Origin: Paracoccaceae bacterium | GTDB taxonomy: Bacteria; Pseudomonadota; Alphaproteobacteria; Rhodobacterales; Rhodobacteraceae | Assembly: GCA_019911965.1 (NCBI GenBank) | Contig: JAIOJF010000031.1 | Location: 98,834-162,833, forward strand | Direction of reading: 5' to 3' | DNA: 64,000 bases | Part shown: positions 33,971 through 44,341 of the stretch, in pieces | Position numbering within the stretch: position 1 is the stretch's first letter | Layout of the letters: each line of letters begins with the position of its first letter | Notes under the pieces: generated by a model | The model's database searches: none | What the model saw: the letters and a program-made list of their open reading frames with translations, nothing else | Told to the model about the DNA's origin: nothing | Program-made: the position numbers and the translations under genes

Positions 33971-34771
33971 TCAACCGCCCCAGACGTAGACGGCGAAGAA
34001 CAGGAACAGCCACACGACATCGACGAAGTGCCAGTACCAGGCGGCGGCCTCGAAGCCCAGGTGATGCTCGGGCGTGAAATGCCCCTTCAGCGCCCGGATC
34101 AGGCAGACCGTCAAAAAGATCGTGCCGATGATGACGTGGAAGCCGTGAAACCCGGTCGCCATGAAGAAGGTCGCGCCGTAGATATTGCCGGCGAAACCGA
34201 AGGCGGCGTGGCTGTATTCATAGACCTGGAAGAAGGTGAACAGGATCCCCAGCACGATCGCCAGCGCCAGCCCGTTCACGAGCGACTTGCGGTCATTGTC
34301 ATGCGCGATGGCATGGTGCGCCCAGGTCGCGGCGGCCCCGGAGCACAGCAGGATCAGCGTGTTGATCAGCGGCAGGTGCCAGGCATCGAAGGTCTCGATC
34401 CCGGTCGGCGGCCAGACGCCATCGACCAGCGGCGAACCCTCGGTCATCGGGTAAAGCGCGTGTTTGAAGAAGTTCCAGAACCAGGCCAGGAAGAACATCA
34501 CCTCGGACATGATGAACAGGATCACGCCATAGCGCAGCCCGATCATCACCACCGGCGTGTGATCGCCGGCATCGCCCTCAAAGACGACATCGCGCCACCA
34601 CAGGTACATCGTCAGCAGCACCAGCACCAACCCGACCAGCCCGACCGCCGAGGTGCCGCCATGCATCCAGATAACGGCGCCCGACAACATGACCAGCGCC
34701 CCGAGCGCCCCCATCAGGGGCCAGAGGCTGGGGTTCAGAATGTGATAATCGTGGTTCTTTACATTGGCCAT
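33971..34771 (-). CDS. ctaE: Cytochrome c oxidase subunit III
   Basis: 266 residues, seven predicted helices, ending [13 protein letters not shown] as in aa3-type subunit III. The N-terminus [17 protein letters not shown] is the conserved start. It stabilises the oxidase core. ATG 34771 follows GGGAAG. Ten upstream codons are open to 34801 but overlap the ctaG stop and do not fit the family. Confidence 0.95.
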   Translation of the reverse strand: MANVKNHDYHILNPSLWPLMGALGALVMLSGAVIWMHGGTSAVGLVGLVLVLLTMYLWWRDVVFEGDAGDHTPVVMIGLRYGVILFIMSEVMFFLAWFWNFFKHALYPMTEGSPLVDGVWPPTGIETFDAWHLPLINTLILLCSGAAATWAHHAIAHDNDRKSLVNGLALAIVLGILFTFFQVYEYSHAAFGFAGNIYGATFFMATGFHGFHVIIGTIFLTVCLIRALKGHFTPEHHLGFEAAAWYWHFVDVVWLFLFFAVYVWGG

Positions 34772-34797
34772 TTGAGTGGTCTTCCCTAGTTTTCGGC

Positions 34798-35373
34798 TCA
34801 ATTTAGCGGATTTGTTTGCGGTTTGGAAAGGCTAACCTTGTCCGGCGGCAAATCTGTTTCGTGGAACGTGTAGGACAGCGTGATCGCGTTCACATACTTC
34901 GCTTCCGGGTCGTCTACAAATTCGGGATCGACGAAGAAAGACACCGGCATCTCGACCCGCTCGCCGGGTTGCAGGACCTGCATTTCAAAGCAGAAACAGT
35001 CGATCTTGTTGAAATAATAGCCAGCGGAAAACGGGGCCACGTTATAGCTGGCGGTTCCGGCGATCACATGGTCGGTCGGGTTGTAGGCCTCGTAAAAGGC
35101 AAGGCCGGTTTCCCCGATCTTCAGTGTCATCTCGCGTTGCAGCGGGCGGAATTCCCAGGGCATCCCGCGTTCAAGCGAGGCGTCGAAACGGATGGTGATC
35201 GTGCGCTCCAGCACCCGCTCGCTGGCCTGTTCGGCGACACTCGTTACCCCGCCAAAGCCGGTGACGCGGCAGAACCAGTTGTAGAACGGCACCGCAGCGG
35301 CAGACATCGCCAGCATGAAGGCGACCAGCCCGACCAGCCGAAAGGCGGTGCGGTTGTTCTGCGTCGCGCTCAT
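34798..35373 (-). CDS. ctaG: Cytochrome c oxidase assembly protein CtaG (Cox11)
   Basis: 191 residues with one N-terminal membrane helix and a periplasmic domain holding the Cox11 copper-binding CFCFEMQ motif. It delivers copper to the CuB site of subunit I. The ATG overlaps the stop of the small upstream gene by 4 bp. Confidence 0.95.
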   Translation of the reverse strand: MSATQNNRTAFRLVGLVAFMLAMSAAAVPFYNWFCRVTGFGGVTSVAEQASERVLERTITIRFDASLERGMPWEFRPLQREMTLKIGETGLAFYEAYNPTDHVIAGTASYNVAPFSAGYYFNKIDCFCFEMQVLQPGERVEMPVSFFVDPEFVDDPEAKYVNAITLSYTFHETDLPPDKVSLSKPQTNPLN

Positions 35374-35558
35374 TCACTGGCCTCCGCCTGCGCCGGGCGC
35401 GAATTTTCGGCATCCGACATGGCGGCGCGGGTATTCTGCATCTTCACCAGCGTGATGCCGAACACCATCGCCACGAAGGCCGCCAGAACCAGCCCCAGGA
35501 TGGCGTTCCGCTTGCGGCGGCGCTGGTGCAGTTCGTGTTCGCGCACAATCGCCATCAT
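35370..35558 (-). CDS. Small single-helix membrane protein of the cta operon
   Basis: About 62 residues: a basic N-terminus (HELHQRRRKRN), one hydrophobic helix (AILGLVLAAFVAMVFGITL) and an acidic tail. A small protein at this spot, between ctaB and ctaG, is known in Paracoccus-type cta operons; its role is unclear. The start is ambiguous: ATG at 35567, 35558 or 35555. The 35558 site overlaps the ctaB stop and has GGGTGGG ahead of it. Confidence 0.75.
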   Translation of the reverse strand: MMAIVREHELHQRRRKRNAILGLVLAAFVAMVFGITLVKMQNTRAAMSDAENSRPAQAEASE

Positions 35559-36520
35559 CCCACCCATACCGGCCAGCCGGCCAGCGAAAGCGATGCGCGG
35601 GTGAGAACAGCCTCGGCCAGAAGGGCGACGAAATGCACGAACAGATAGATCAGCGACAGTCGGAAGAACTTCCGCTCCGCGGCGAACTTGTCGCCCGTGG
35701 CCGCCGCATCGTTGCGGCGATACAGGCGCAGCGCACCGGCCAGAAACAGCAGGTTCAGCACGATCGTCACGCCCAGGAATACCGGCCCGCCGATTGACGA
35801 GAAGGCCAGCAGCGGCCCCACCGGCAGCAGCAGCAGCGTATAGATCAGGATCTGCTTGCGGGTCTCGCGCGTGCCATGCGTCACCGGCAGCATCGGCACC
35901 CCGGCCTTGGAATAATCGTCGTTCATGAACAGGGCCAGCGCCCAGAAATGCGGCGGCGTCCAGATGAAGATCAGCGCGAACATCAGGATCGATTCAACCG
36001 AGATGCCACCTGTCGCCACCGCCCAGCCGATCATCGGCGGAAACGCACCCGCAGCGCCGCCGATCACGATGTTCTGCGGCGTCGAACGCTTCAGCCACAT
36101 CGTGTAGATCACGGCGTAAAAGAAGATGGTGAAGGCCAGCAGCCCGGCGGCGATGAAATTCGCCGTCAGTGCCAGCATCATCACCGCCAATGCCGACAGC
36201 CAGAGGCCCAGCATCTTGGCGTCTTCGGCGGTTACCCGACCCGATGGAACCGGACGGTTGGCGGTGCGCTTCATGATCTCGTCGATATCCGCATCCCACC
36301 ACATGTTCAGCGCGCCCGACGCACCCGCACCGATGGCGATGAACAGGATCGAGGCGAACGCGATCAGCGGATGCACCACGCCCGGCGCGACAAACAGGCC
36401 AACCGCGGCGGTGAAGATCACCAGCGACATCACACGCGGCTTCAGCAACGCGAAGTAATCGCCAAATTCGGCGTCACGGCCTTTTGAAGCGGCGTTCACG
36501 TCACTCATCGGGTCATCCAT
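35555..36520 (-). CDS. ctaB: Protoheme IX farnesyltransferase (heme O synthase)
   Basis: 321 residues, multi-spanning UbiA-family prenyltransferase. It has the aspartate-rich motif in NMWWDADIDEIMKRT and a second one (NDDYSKAGVPMLPVTHG). It makes heme O, the precursor of heme A. An internal ATG at 36508 is also possible. It lies 53 bp after ctaC. Confidence 0.95.
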   Translation of the reverse strand: MDDPMSDVNAASKGRDAEFGDYFALLKPRVMSLVIFTAAVGLFVAPGVVHPLIAFASILFIAIGAGASGALNMWWDADIDEIMKRTANRPVPSGRVTAEDAKMLGLWLSALAVMMLALTANFIAAGLLAFTIFFYAVIYTMWLKRSTPQNIVIGGAAGAFPPMIGWAVATGGISVESILMFALIFIWTPPHFWALALFMNDDYSKAGVPMLPVTHGTRETRKQILIYTLLLLPVGPLLAFSSIGGPVFLGVTIVLNLLFLAGALRLYRRNDAAATGDKFAAERKFFRLSLIYLFVHFVALLAEAVLTRASLSLAGWPVWVG

Positions 36521-36573
36521 ATCTTCAGGCGCGAGGCCCCCCTGTCCGGGGGCGTACCGCGCCCTGGGTCAGA

Positions 36574-37485
36574 TCAGTTCGAGGCGACGGCAATCGACCG
36601 CGGCTTGCCGGCATATTCCTCGATCGCGCCATCCAGCCATTTGTCGTAGTTTTCCTGCGACACGACCTTGACGGTGATCGGCATATAGGCGTGATCCTTG
36701 CCGCACAATTCGGAACACTGGCCGAAATAGATGCCTTCCTTGTTGGCATTGAACCAGGTCTGCTGCAACCGGCCCGGCACCGCGTCCAGCTTCACGCCGA
36801 AGGCCGGGATCGTCCAGGCATGGATCACGTCGGAACCGGTGATCTGCAGCACCACGTTCTTGCCGACCGGCACCACCACGGCGGTATCGGTGGCCAGCAG
36901 GAATTCATCCTCGGCATAGCCCTTGGCCTTCAGCAGCGCGCGCACCTCGTCGTTCAGAACGTAAGCCTGATCGCCGTCCAGCGTACCGGGATGGCCCAGC
37001 ATGTAGCTGTCGAAGGCAAATTCGTGATCGGGATACTCGTAGGTCCAGTACCACTGGTTGCCGGTCACCTTGATGGTGACATCGGCTTCGGGAATTTCCA
37101 TCTGCTCGAACAGGCGCGGCAGCGAGGCGAAACCGATCATGATCAGGATCAGCACCGGCACCAGCGTCCAGATCACCTCGATCACCGAATTGTGGGTGAA
37201 GGTGGCCGGCGTCTTGTTGACCCGCGAATTGAAGCGGACAATGATGATGACAAGCAGCGCCAGAACGAACAGGCAGATGGCGCTGATGATCCACAGGATG
37301 AAATTGTCCAGCCAGTGAATGTTCTCGGCCAGCATGGTTGCCGCCGGTTGAAACGCGATCCCGTCCGCCGTCGGCCGCCCGATGGTTTCCAGCCCGTCCA
37401 GTGCATCCTGGGCCATCACGGCCCCGCCGGCCGCAACGCCGCCTGCCAATGCCCCGATTCCCGCAACAAATCTTGCCAAACGCAT
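36574..37485 (-). CDS. ctaC: Cytochrome c oxidase subunit II
   Basis: 303 residues with a signal peptide, two membrane helices and a periplasmic CuA domain. CuA ligands are seen in [14 protein letters not shown] (C257, C261, H265, M268), and the aromatic [10 protein letters not shown] electron-entry motif is present. Start 37485 is preferred, with GGGAAG upstream. The open frame continues far upstream only as antisense to tldD. The gene for subunit I is not in the window. Confidence 0.96.
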   Translation of the reverse strand: MRLARFVAGIGALAGGVAAGGAVMAQDALDGLETIGRPTADGIAFQPAATMLAENIHWLDNFILWIISAICLFVLALLVIIIVRFNSRVNKTPATFTHNSVIEVIWTLVPVLILIMIGFASLPRLFEQMEIPEADVTIKVTGNQWYWTYEYPDHEFAFDSYMLGHPGTLDGDQAYVLNDEVRALLKAKGYAEDEFLLATDTAVVVPVGKNVVLQITGSDVIHAWTIPAFGVKLDAVPGRLQQTWFNANKEGIYFGQCSELCGKDHAYMPITVKVVSQENYDKWLDGAIEEYAGKPRSIAVASN

Positions 37486-37671
37486 CCCAAATCTTCCCGT
37501 GTTATGCGGCATTATTGCCGCCCATTGGAGGTTCCCCTGCATCCGGGCAGAGAATCCCCGGTTGTTTCTGCGTCCCGAGAAATCATAAATGGGCAGGTTA
37601 AACAAGATTCTCTTTTGCGGTATTCGACCGCTTTGCAGGGAAATGTCGCGGATTTCAGGAGTTTTTCCACA
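37486..37671. promoter_or_regulatory. Divergent control region, ctaC / tldD
   Basis: 186 bp between divergent genes. It contains a perfect 6-bp-stem hairpin GCGGCA-TTAT-TGCCGC at 37506-37521, just upstream of ctaC and so likely in its 5' leader. No certain promoter boxes. Confidence 0.45.
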
Positions 37672-39096
<1,425 letters not shown>

Positions 39097-39101
39097 CGGG
39101 G

Positions 39102-39117
39102 TTAACCCGGCATTAAC
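39102..39117 (+). promoter_or_regulatory. CtrA box upstream of dprA
   Basis: TTAA (39102-39105), 7-base spacer, TTAAC (39113-39117): an exact match to the CtrA consensus TTAA-N7-TTAAC. It ends 46 bp before the dprA start codon. CtrA control of dprA is known in Rhodobacter capsulatus, where DprA is needed by recipients of gene transfer agents, so the site is plausible. Confidence 0.7.
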
Positions 39118-39163
39118 GAAGTCAGGGGATCATCACCGCATTTCCGCTGCCACGGAGCTTTAG

Positions 39164-40315
39164 GTGACTGATTCTTCCCACTCCCCGATCCGGCGATCGG
39201 CAAGGCCCGCATCTGACCGCGACCTGATCCTGCAATTGCAGCTTATCCGCTCGCGCCGGGTCGGGCCGGCCACCTTCCATCGCCTGCTGGGCGAATATGG
39301 CAGCGCCGAAGCCGCCATTGCCGCCCTGCCGGACATTGCCCGTGCGGCGGGGGTGACCAATTACCTGCCCTATTCCTTTGCCGAAGCGGAACGCGAATAT
39401 GCCGCCGGGCGCCGCATCGGCGCGCACCTGCTGTGTTTCGGCGAGCCGGGCTATCCCGCCGATCTGGCGGATGTGTCCGATGCACCGCCGGTTCTGTGGC
39501 TGCGCGGCAATCCCGGCCTTCTGGCACGCCCGGCAGTGGCGATGGTCGGTGCACGCAACGCCTCCAGTCTGGGTTCAAGAATGGCGAAACTGCTGGCGCA
39601 TGACATCGGCGCGGCCGGATTCGTGGTGGTTTCCGGCCTTGCGCGCGGCATCGACACGGCGGCCCATAGTGCTGCGCTGGCCACCGGCACGGTGGCGGTA
39701 ATGGCTGGCGGGGTCGATCATGTCTATCCGCGCGAAAACCAGAAACTGGCCGACCAGATCGCCGAACAGGGCGCGATCCTGTCGGAACAGCCGATCGGCC
39801 TTGCCCCGCAGGCGCGGCATTTCCCGCGCCGCAACCGCATTGTTTCGGGCCTTGCGCGCGCCGTCATCGTGGTCGAGGCGGCGGCGCGATCCGGCAGCCT
39901 GATCACCGCGCGTGATGCCGCCGATCAGGGCCGCGAGGTGATGGCGGTGCCCGGCCATCCGCTGGATGCGCGCGCCGCGGGCTGCAACATGCTGCTGCGC
40001 GATGGCGCGACGCTGGTGCGCTCGGGCAAGGACGTGACCGAGGCGCTGGAACTGCCGGAACCGGCCCCGCCGCGCCAGATGGCCATGCCCGGGCTGGCCG
40101 AGGCCCCGAAACCAAACCGCCCGGCCAGCGTTGCCGCAGCGCTCGATCTGTCGCGGCGTATCCTGACGCTGCTTGGCCCCTCGCCGATCCCGGAAGACCA
40201 GTTGATCCGCGAACTGGACCTGCCGGCGCAGAAGGTGTCCGGCGAACTGGTCACGCTGGAATTGCAGGGCAAGCTGGCGCGGCAATCCGGCGGCATGCTG
40301 TCGCTGGTGGTGTGA
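39164..40315 (+). CDS. dprA: DNA-processing protein DprA
   Basis: 383 residues, GTG start at 39164 with GGAG upstream. The Rossmann core carries VGARNASSLGSRMA and the SGLARGIDTAAH and GGVDHVYPRENQ motifs. A C-terminal winged helix (from about 325) ends in GKLARQSGGMLSLV. DprA loads RecA onto incoming single-stranded DNA, for natural or GTA-mediated uptake. A CtrA box lies just upstream. Confidence 0.95.
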   Translation: MTDSSHSPIRRSARPASDRDLILQLQLIRSRRVGPATFHRLLGEYGSAEAAIAALPDIARAAGVTNYLPYSFAEAEREYAAGRRIGAHLLCFGEPGYPADLADVSDAPPVLWLRGNPGLLARPAVAMVGARNASSLGSRMAKLLAHDIGAAGFVVVSGLARGIDTAAHSAALATGTVAVMAGGVDHVYPRENQKLADQIAEQGAILSEQPIGLAPQARHFPRRNRIVSGLARAVIVVEAAARSGSLITARDAADQGREVMAVPGHPLDARAAGCNMLLRDGATLVRSGKDVTEALELPEPAPPRQMAMPGLAEAPKPNRPASVAAALDLSRRILTLLGPSPIPEDQLIRELDLPAQKVSGELVTLELQGKLARQSGGMLSLVV

Positions 40316-40323
40316 TCACCGGC

Positions 40324-40761
40324 TCAGTTGCAAAACTCCGGGATCACCGCGCGGTATTCGCGGCACAATTCAGGGTCCGAGAACCAGACATCCGTGGCCC
40401 CGATGGAAAAATGCACCGCCACCCAGGTTGCCCCTGATTTCCGATAGAGGACATGCATGTACATCCCGTCCTGAAATTCCGGATCGGCCTGGCCGCGCCG
40501 GTACATCGGGGTCTGGTAAATGTCGATCGCCGCACCACCCGGGCGCTGCGGCGACAATTCCGCATATCCGACATCGCCTGCAACGCGCAGGTCATCGACC
40601 ACGAATTCCACCGGCACGCCCAGATTCCATTCCGCATGGGGCCGTATCGCATCCATCAATGCCTGGCGGGTCTGGGTGCCCCGCGCCGGTTCGGAATACT
40701 CCGCCGCCGCCAGCGAGGCCGGCAGCCAGACCAACACCACCCACAAAACCGCGCGACCCAT
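40324..40761 (-). CDS. Secreted protein of unknown function
   Basis: About 145 residues with a clear signal peptide (AVLWVVLVWLPASLAAAEYS). The mature part is small, mixed alpha/beta by composition, with three Cys residues near the end (ELCREY...EFCN is one pair). I do not recognise a family. Start 40761 has GGAAAGGG upstream. It is antisense-convergent to dprA (8 bp gap) and divergent from topA. Confidence 0.75.
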   Translation of the reverse strand: MGRAVLWVVLVWLPASLAAAEYSEPARGTQTRQALMDAIRPHAEWNLGVPVEFVVDDLRVAGDVGYAELSPQRPGGAAIDIYQTPMYRRGQADPEFQDGMYMHVLYRKSGATWVAVHFSIGATDVWFSDPELCREYRAVIPEFCN

Positions 40762-40846
40762 CTCATCACCCTTTCCAACACACCCTCGCACCATCTGATC
40801 AAAGGTTCGCCCCTGCCGTCAATCCGCCGAGGCAAAAACTATGCCA

Positions 40847-40876
40847 TTGACAAGCCCCCGGCAGCCAAACCATGTT
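40847..40876 (+). promoter_or_regulatory. Possible topA promoter
   Basis: TTGACA at 40847-40852 with a CATGTT-like -10 at 40871-40876, spacing 18. The -10 matches only half the consensus. It ends about 50 bp before the topA start. Confidence 0.3.
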
Positions 40877-40925
40877 CCGCGCCCACAAGAGCAAGCCATT
40901 AAGCCCAAAAAGAACAGGACCTGTA

Positions 40926-43541
40926 ATGCCCGTTGTCGTCGTCGAATCGCCCGCCAAGGCCAAGACCATCAACAAGTATCTGGGCAGTGATTACACGGTT
41001 CTGGCTTCCTATGGCCATGTCCGCGACCTGCCGCCGAAGGACGGCTCGGTCGATCCCGAACAGGATTTCGACATGAAATGGGAGGTCGCGACGGCCTCGC
41101 AGAAACATCTGCGCGCCATTGCCGACGCGCTGAAGGACGACAACAGCCTGATCCTCGCCACCGACCCCGACCGCGAGGGCGAGGCGATCTCGTGGCATCT
41201 GGAAGAGGCCCTGCGCAAGCGCCGCGCGATCAACAAGGACACGCCTGTCGAACGCGTGGTGTTCAACGCCATCACCAAATCCGCGGTGACCGAGGCGATG
41301 CAGAACCCGCGCCAGATCGACACCGCCCTGGTCGAGGCCTATCTCGCCCGCCGTGCGCTGGACTACCTGGTCGGTTTCACCCTGTCGCCGGTCCTGTGGC
41401 GCAAGCTGCCGGGGGCGAAATCGGCCGGCCGGGTGCAATCTGTCTGCCTGCGCCTGATCGTCGAGCGCGAGATGGAAATCGAAGCCTTCCGCGCCCGCGA
41501 ATACTGGTCCGTGAAGGCGGACCTGACCACGCCGCGCGGCCAGGAATTCGAGGCACGCCTGACGGTTCTGGGCGGCCGGAAACTGGACAAGTTCGATCTT
41601 GCCAGCGCCGAAGCCGCCGAAATTGCCGTCAGCGCCGTTTCGTCACGCAACCTGAAGGTCCTGTCGGTCGAAGCCAAACCCGCCACGCGCAACCCCTCGG
41701 CCCCGTTCATGACCTCGACCCTGCAACAGGAGGCCAGCCGCAAATTCGGCATGGGTGCCCGCCAGGCGATGTCGACCGCGCAGCGGCTATACGAGGCCGG
41801 CCACATCACCTATATGCGGACCGACGGCATCGACATGGCCCCCGAAGCCGTGGCTGCCGCGCGCGACGAGATCACCACCCGCTATGGTGCCGAATATGTC
41901 CCCGCCAGCCCGCGCATCTACAAGAACAAGGCCAAGAACGCCCAGGAAGCGCATGAATGCATCCGCCCGACCGACATGGCGAAGGACCCGGCCAAGCTAG
42001 CACGCCTGGAACCCGATCAGCGCAAATTATACGATCTGATCTGGAAACGCACGCTGGCCAGCCAGATGGAATCCGCCCGGCTGGAGCGTACCAGCGTCGA
42101 TATCGGCTCGTCCGACGCCCAGGTGATCCTGCGTGCCAATGGCCAGATGGTGCTGTTCGACGGTTTCCTGAAAGTCTACGAGGAAGGCCGCGACGATGTT
42201 GTCGATGACGACGACAAGCGCCTGCCGCAACTGTCCGAGGCCGAGGCGATTGCCAAGCGCGCCGTCACGCCGGAACAGCATTTCACCCAACCCCCGCCGC
42301 GCTATACCGAGGCGACCCTGGTCAAGCGGATGGAAGAACTCGGCATAGGGCGGCCCTCGACCTATGCCTCGATCGTCACCACCATTCAGGACCGCGATTA
42401 TATCCGCAAGGAAAGCGGCCGCCTCCACCCCGAGGACAAGGGCCGCCTGGTGACGGCATTCCTGGAAAGCTATTTCAACAAATATGTCGGCTACGATTTC
42501 ACCGCCTCGCTGGAGGAAGAACTTGATGACATTTCCGGCGGGCGCGAGGATTACAAGAAGGTGCTGCACCGGTTCTGGCGCGACTTCTCTGCCGCCATTG
42601 CCGAAACGGCCGAATTGCGCATCACCGATGTCCTTGAAAAGATAAACGAATACCTGGAACCGCACCTGTTCCCGGCAACCGGGGACGGCACCGACCCGCG
42701 CATCTGCAAGACCTGCGGCAATGGCCGGTTGTCGCTGCGCACCGCGCGCTCGGGCGGTGCCTTCATCGGCTGCTCGAACTACCCCGAATGCCGCTACACG
42801 CGCCCCCTTGCCGGAGAAACCGAAGCCGGTGACATCGCCGGGCCCGACGGAAAACTGCTGGGCTACGACGATAGTGGCGAGCCGGTCACGCTGCGCTCGG
42901 GGCGGTTCGGGGCCTATGTCCAGCTTGGCGAATTGACCGAGGAAAACCCCAAGCCCAAACGTGCCTCGATCCCCAAGGGCACGGACCTCGGCACCGTCGA
43001 ACTGGCACGCGCGCTGGAGCTTCTGTCCCTGCCCCGGCTGATCGGCACCCATCCCGAAGGCGGCACGGTCGAAGCGAATTTCGGCCGCTTCGGCCCCTAC
43101 GTCCTGCATCTGAGCGTGGGCGAGGATGGCAAGGAAAAGAAGACCTATGCCAACCTGAAGGACCCCAACGACGTTCTGACAATCGGCATGAACCATGCGG
43201 TGGAATTGCTGGCGCAGAAGGCGGCACGCGGCGGGCGCGGCGTGGCGGCCAAGCCGCTGCATGAACTGGGCGAGCACCCCACTGAGGGCGGCGCGGTCAA
43301 TGTCATGCCGGGGCGTTATGGCCCTTACGTGAAATGGGAAAAGGTCAATGCCACCCTGCCCAAGGAGGTTGAGCCCGAAGCGGTGACGATGGAAATGGCG
43401 GTGGAACTGATCACCGCCAAGGCCGGGACCAAGGCCAAGGGCAAGGCGAAAAAACCGGCCGCCAGGAAGGCGGCGGCGAAAAAACCCGCGGCAAAGAAGG
43501 CAGCGGCGAAGAAACCGGCGGCAAAGAAAAAACCCACCTGA
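40926..43541 (+). CDS. topA: DNA topoisomerase I
   Basis: 871 residues, type IA. The Toprim N-terminus starts VVVESPAKAKTI, the catalytic Tyr is Y296 in HITYMRTDG, and C-terminal zinc-ribbon-like repeats include CKTCGNGRLSLR followed by GCSNYPEC. The last ~35 residues are an unstructured Lys/Ala repeat (AAAKKPAAKK units), likely for nonspecific DNA binding. It removes negative supercoils. ATG 40926 is the conserved start; upstream codons belong to the leader. Confidence 0.96.
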   Translation: MPVVVVESPAKAKTINKYLGSDYTVLASYGHVRDLPPKDGSVDPEQDFDMKWEVATASQKHLRAIADALKDDNSLILATDPDREGEAISWHLEEALRKRRAINKDTPVERVVFNAITKSAVTEAMQNPRQIDTALVEAYLARRALDYLVGFTLSPVLWRKLPGAKSAGRVQSVCLRLIVEREMEIEAFRAREYWSVKADLTTPRGQEFEARLTVLGGRKLDKFDLASAEAAEIAVSAVSSRNLKVLSVEAKPATRNPSAPFMTSTLQQEASRKFGMGARQAMSTAQRLYEAGHITYMRTDGIDMAPEAVAAARDEITTRYGAEYVPASPRIYKNKAKNAQEAHECIRPTDMAKDPAKLARLEPDQRKLYDLIWKRTLASQMESARLERTSVDIGSSDAQVILRANGQMVLFDGFLKVYEEGRDDVVDDDDKRLPQLSEAEAIAKRAVTPEQHFTQPPPRYTEATLVKRMEELGIGRPSTYASIVTTIQDRDYIRKESGRLHPEDKGRLVTAFLESYFNKYVGYDFTASLEEELDDISGGREDYKKVLHRFWRDFSAAIAETAELRITDVLEKINEYLEPHLFPATGDGTDPRICKTCGNGRLSLRTARSGGAFIGCSNYPECRYTRPLAGETEAGDIAGPDGKLLGYDDSGEPVTLRSGRFGAYVQLGELTEENPKPKRASIPKGTDLGTVELARALELLSLPRLIGTHPEGGTVEANFGRFGPYVLHLSVGEDGKEKKTYANLKDPNDVLTIGMNHAVELLAQKAARGGRGVAAKPLHELGEHPTEGGAVNVMPGRYGPYVKWEKVNATLPKEVEPEAVTMEMAVELITAKAGTKAKGKAKKPAARKAAAKKPAAKKAAAKKPAAKKKPT

Positions 43542-43556
43542 CCGCTGCCCGGTCAG
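43538..43556 (+). terminator. Hairpin at the topA stop
   Basis: CTGACCG / CGGTCAG, a 7-bp stem with loop CTGCC, overlapping the stop codon. No U-run follows, so termination may need Rho. Confidence 0.45.
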
Positions 43557-43586
43557 CTTGGATCCTGAAAAACCTAATAACGGCCT

Positions 43587-44330
43587 TCAGCAGCCAAACA
43601 ATTGCCCCGGCCCCAGGCCATGCGTCGCCACCCCTGCCAGCCTCAGCATGTGCCAGCCCAGCGCCTGGTTTGACGACACGACCGGCTTGCCGATCAGGCG
43701 TTCGGCTTCATCCAGAATGCCGAAGGTCCTGAGATTGGTGCAACTGGCAAACACCGCCTCGCAATCGGGATCGCTGCCGATCTCGACCATCGCCGCCAGC
43801 GTCGCCGCCTCGGTGATACGGGCGACGACGCGGTCTTCGCCTTCCTCGAACGAACCGACCCGCGCCACCTCGAACCCGTTCGCCGCCAGCAGGGCCTGCA
43901 TCGCCCGCGTCACCTCCGGCAGATAGGGCGTCAGCAGGCCGATCCGGCGCACATTCAGCGCCGCCAGCCCGGCCATCACCGCCGAAACCGGATCGGTGAC
44001 ATTGGCGTGGGGATGCTTCATGCGCACCAGCTCAGCCACCCGCTCCGGGCCGATCACCGTCGCGCCCGAGGTGCAGCCATAGCCGATCGCGCCAAACGGC
44101 GTGCCATCGGGCAACAGGGCGGCGGTGGCGGGCAGATCACGCGCCATCTCGGCCAGGGTTTCGGGCGTGATGGTCGGGTGCATCGGGATGCGGGCGTGAT
44201 AGCAGGCCAGCCCTGCCCGCGCGAACGGCTCGCGCAGTTCGACCTCCATCGTCTCGTCGGTTTTCAGCACGATCAGGCCCAACGCCGCCGAACCGGCAAA
44301 TCCGTCATCGGTGTCGAATGCCAATGCCAT
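43587..44330 (-). CDS. Asp/Glu racemase-superfamily protein (maleate isomerase / EutA-like)
   Basis: 247 residues. Two active-site Cys are in GYGCTSGATVIG (N-terminal) and VFASCTNLRTF (C-terminal), as in maleate cis-trans isomerase, arylmalonate decarboxylase and the EutA protein of ectoine clusters. It lies 11 bp after an M24 peptidase and near a diaminopropionate ammonia-lyase-like gene. Substrate unknown. Confidence 0.8.
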   Translation of the reverse strand: MALAFDTDDGFAGSAALGLIVLKTDETMEVELREPFARAGLACYHARIPMHPTITPETLAEMARDLPATAALLPDGTPFGAIGYGCTSGATVIGPERVAELVRMKHPHANVTDPVSAVMAGLAALNVRRIGLLTPYLPEVTRAMQALLAANGFEVARVGSFEEGEDRVVARITEAATLAAMVEIGSDPDCEAVFASCTNLRTFGILDEAERLIGKPVVSSNQALGWHMLRLAGVATHGLGPGQLFGC

Positions 44331-44341
44331 CGCGTATCCCT

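Noticed and set aside
33293..34789. Plus-strand frame opposite SURF1 and ctaE
   Set aside because: Composition (Arg, His, Gln, Pro-rich) and the absence of a signal match antisense shadow.
36484..37671. Plus-strand extension upstream of tldD
   Set aside because: It is antisense to ctaC and ctaB; tldD has a good start at 37672 with AGGAG.
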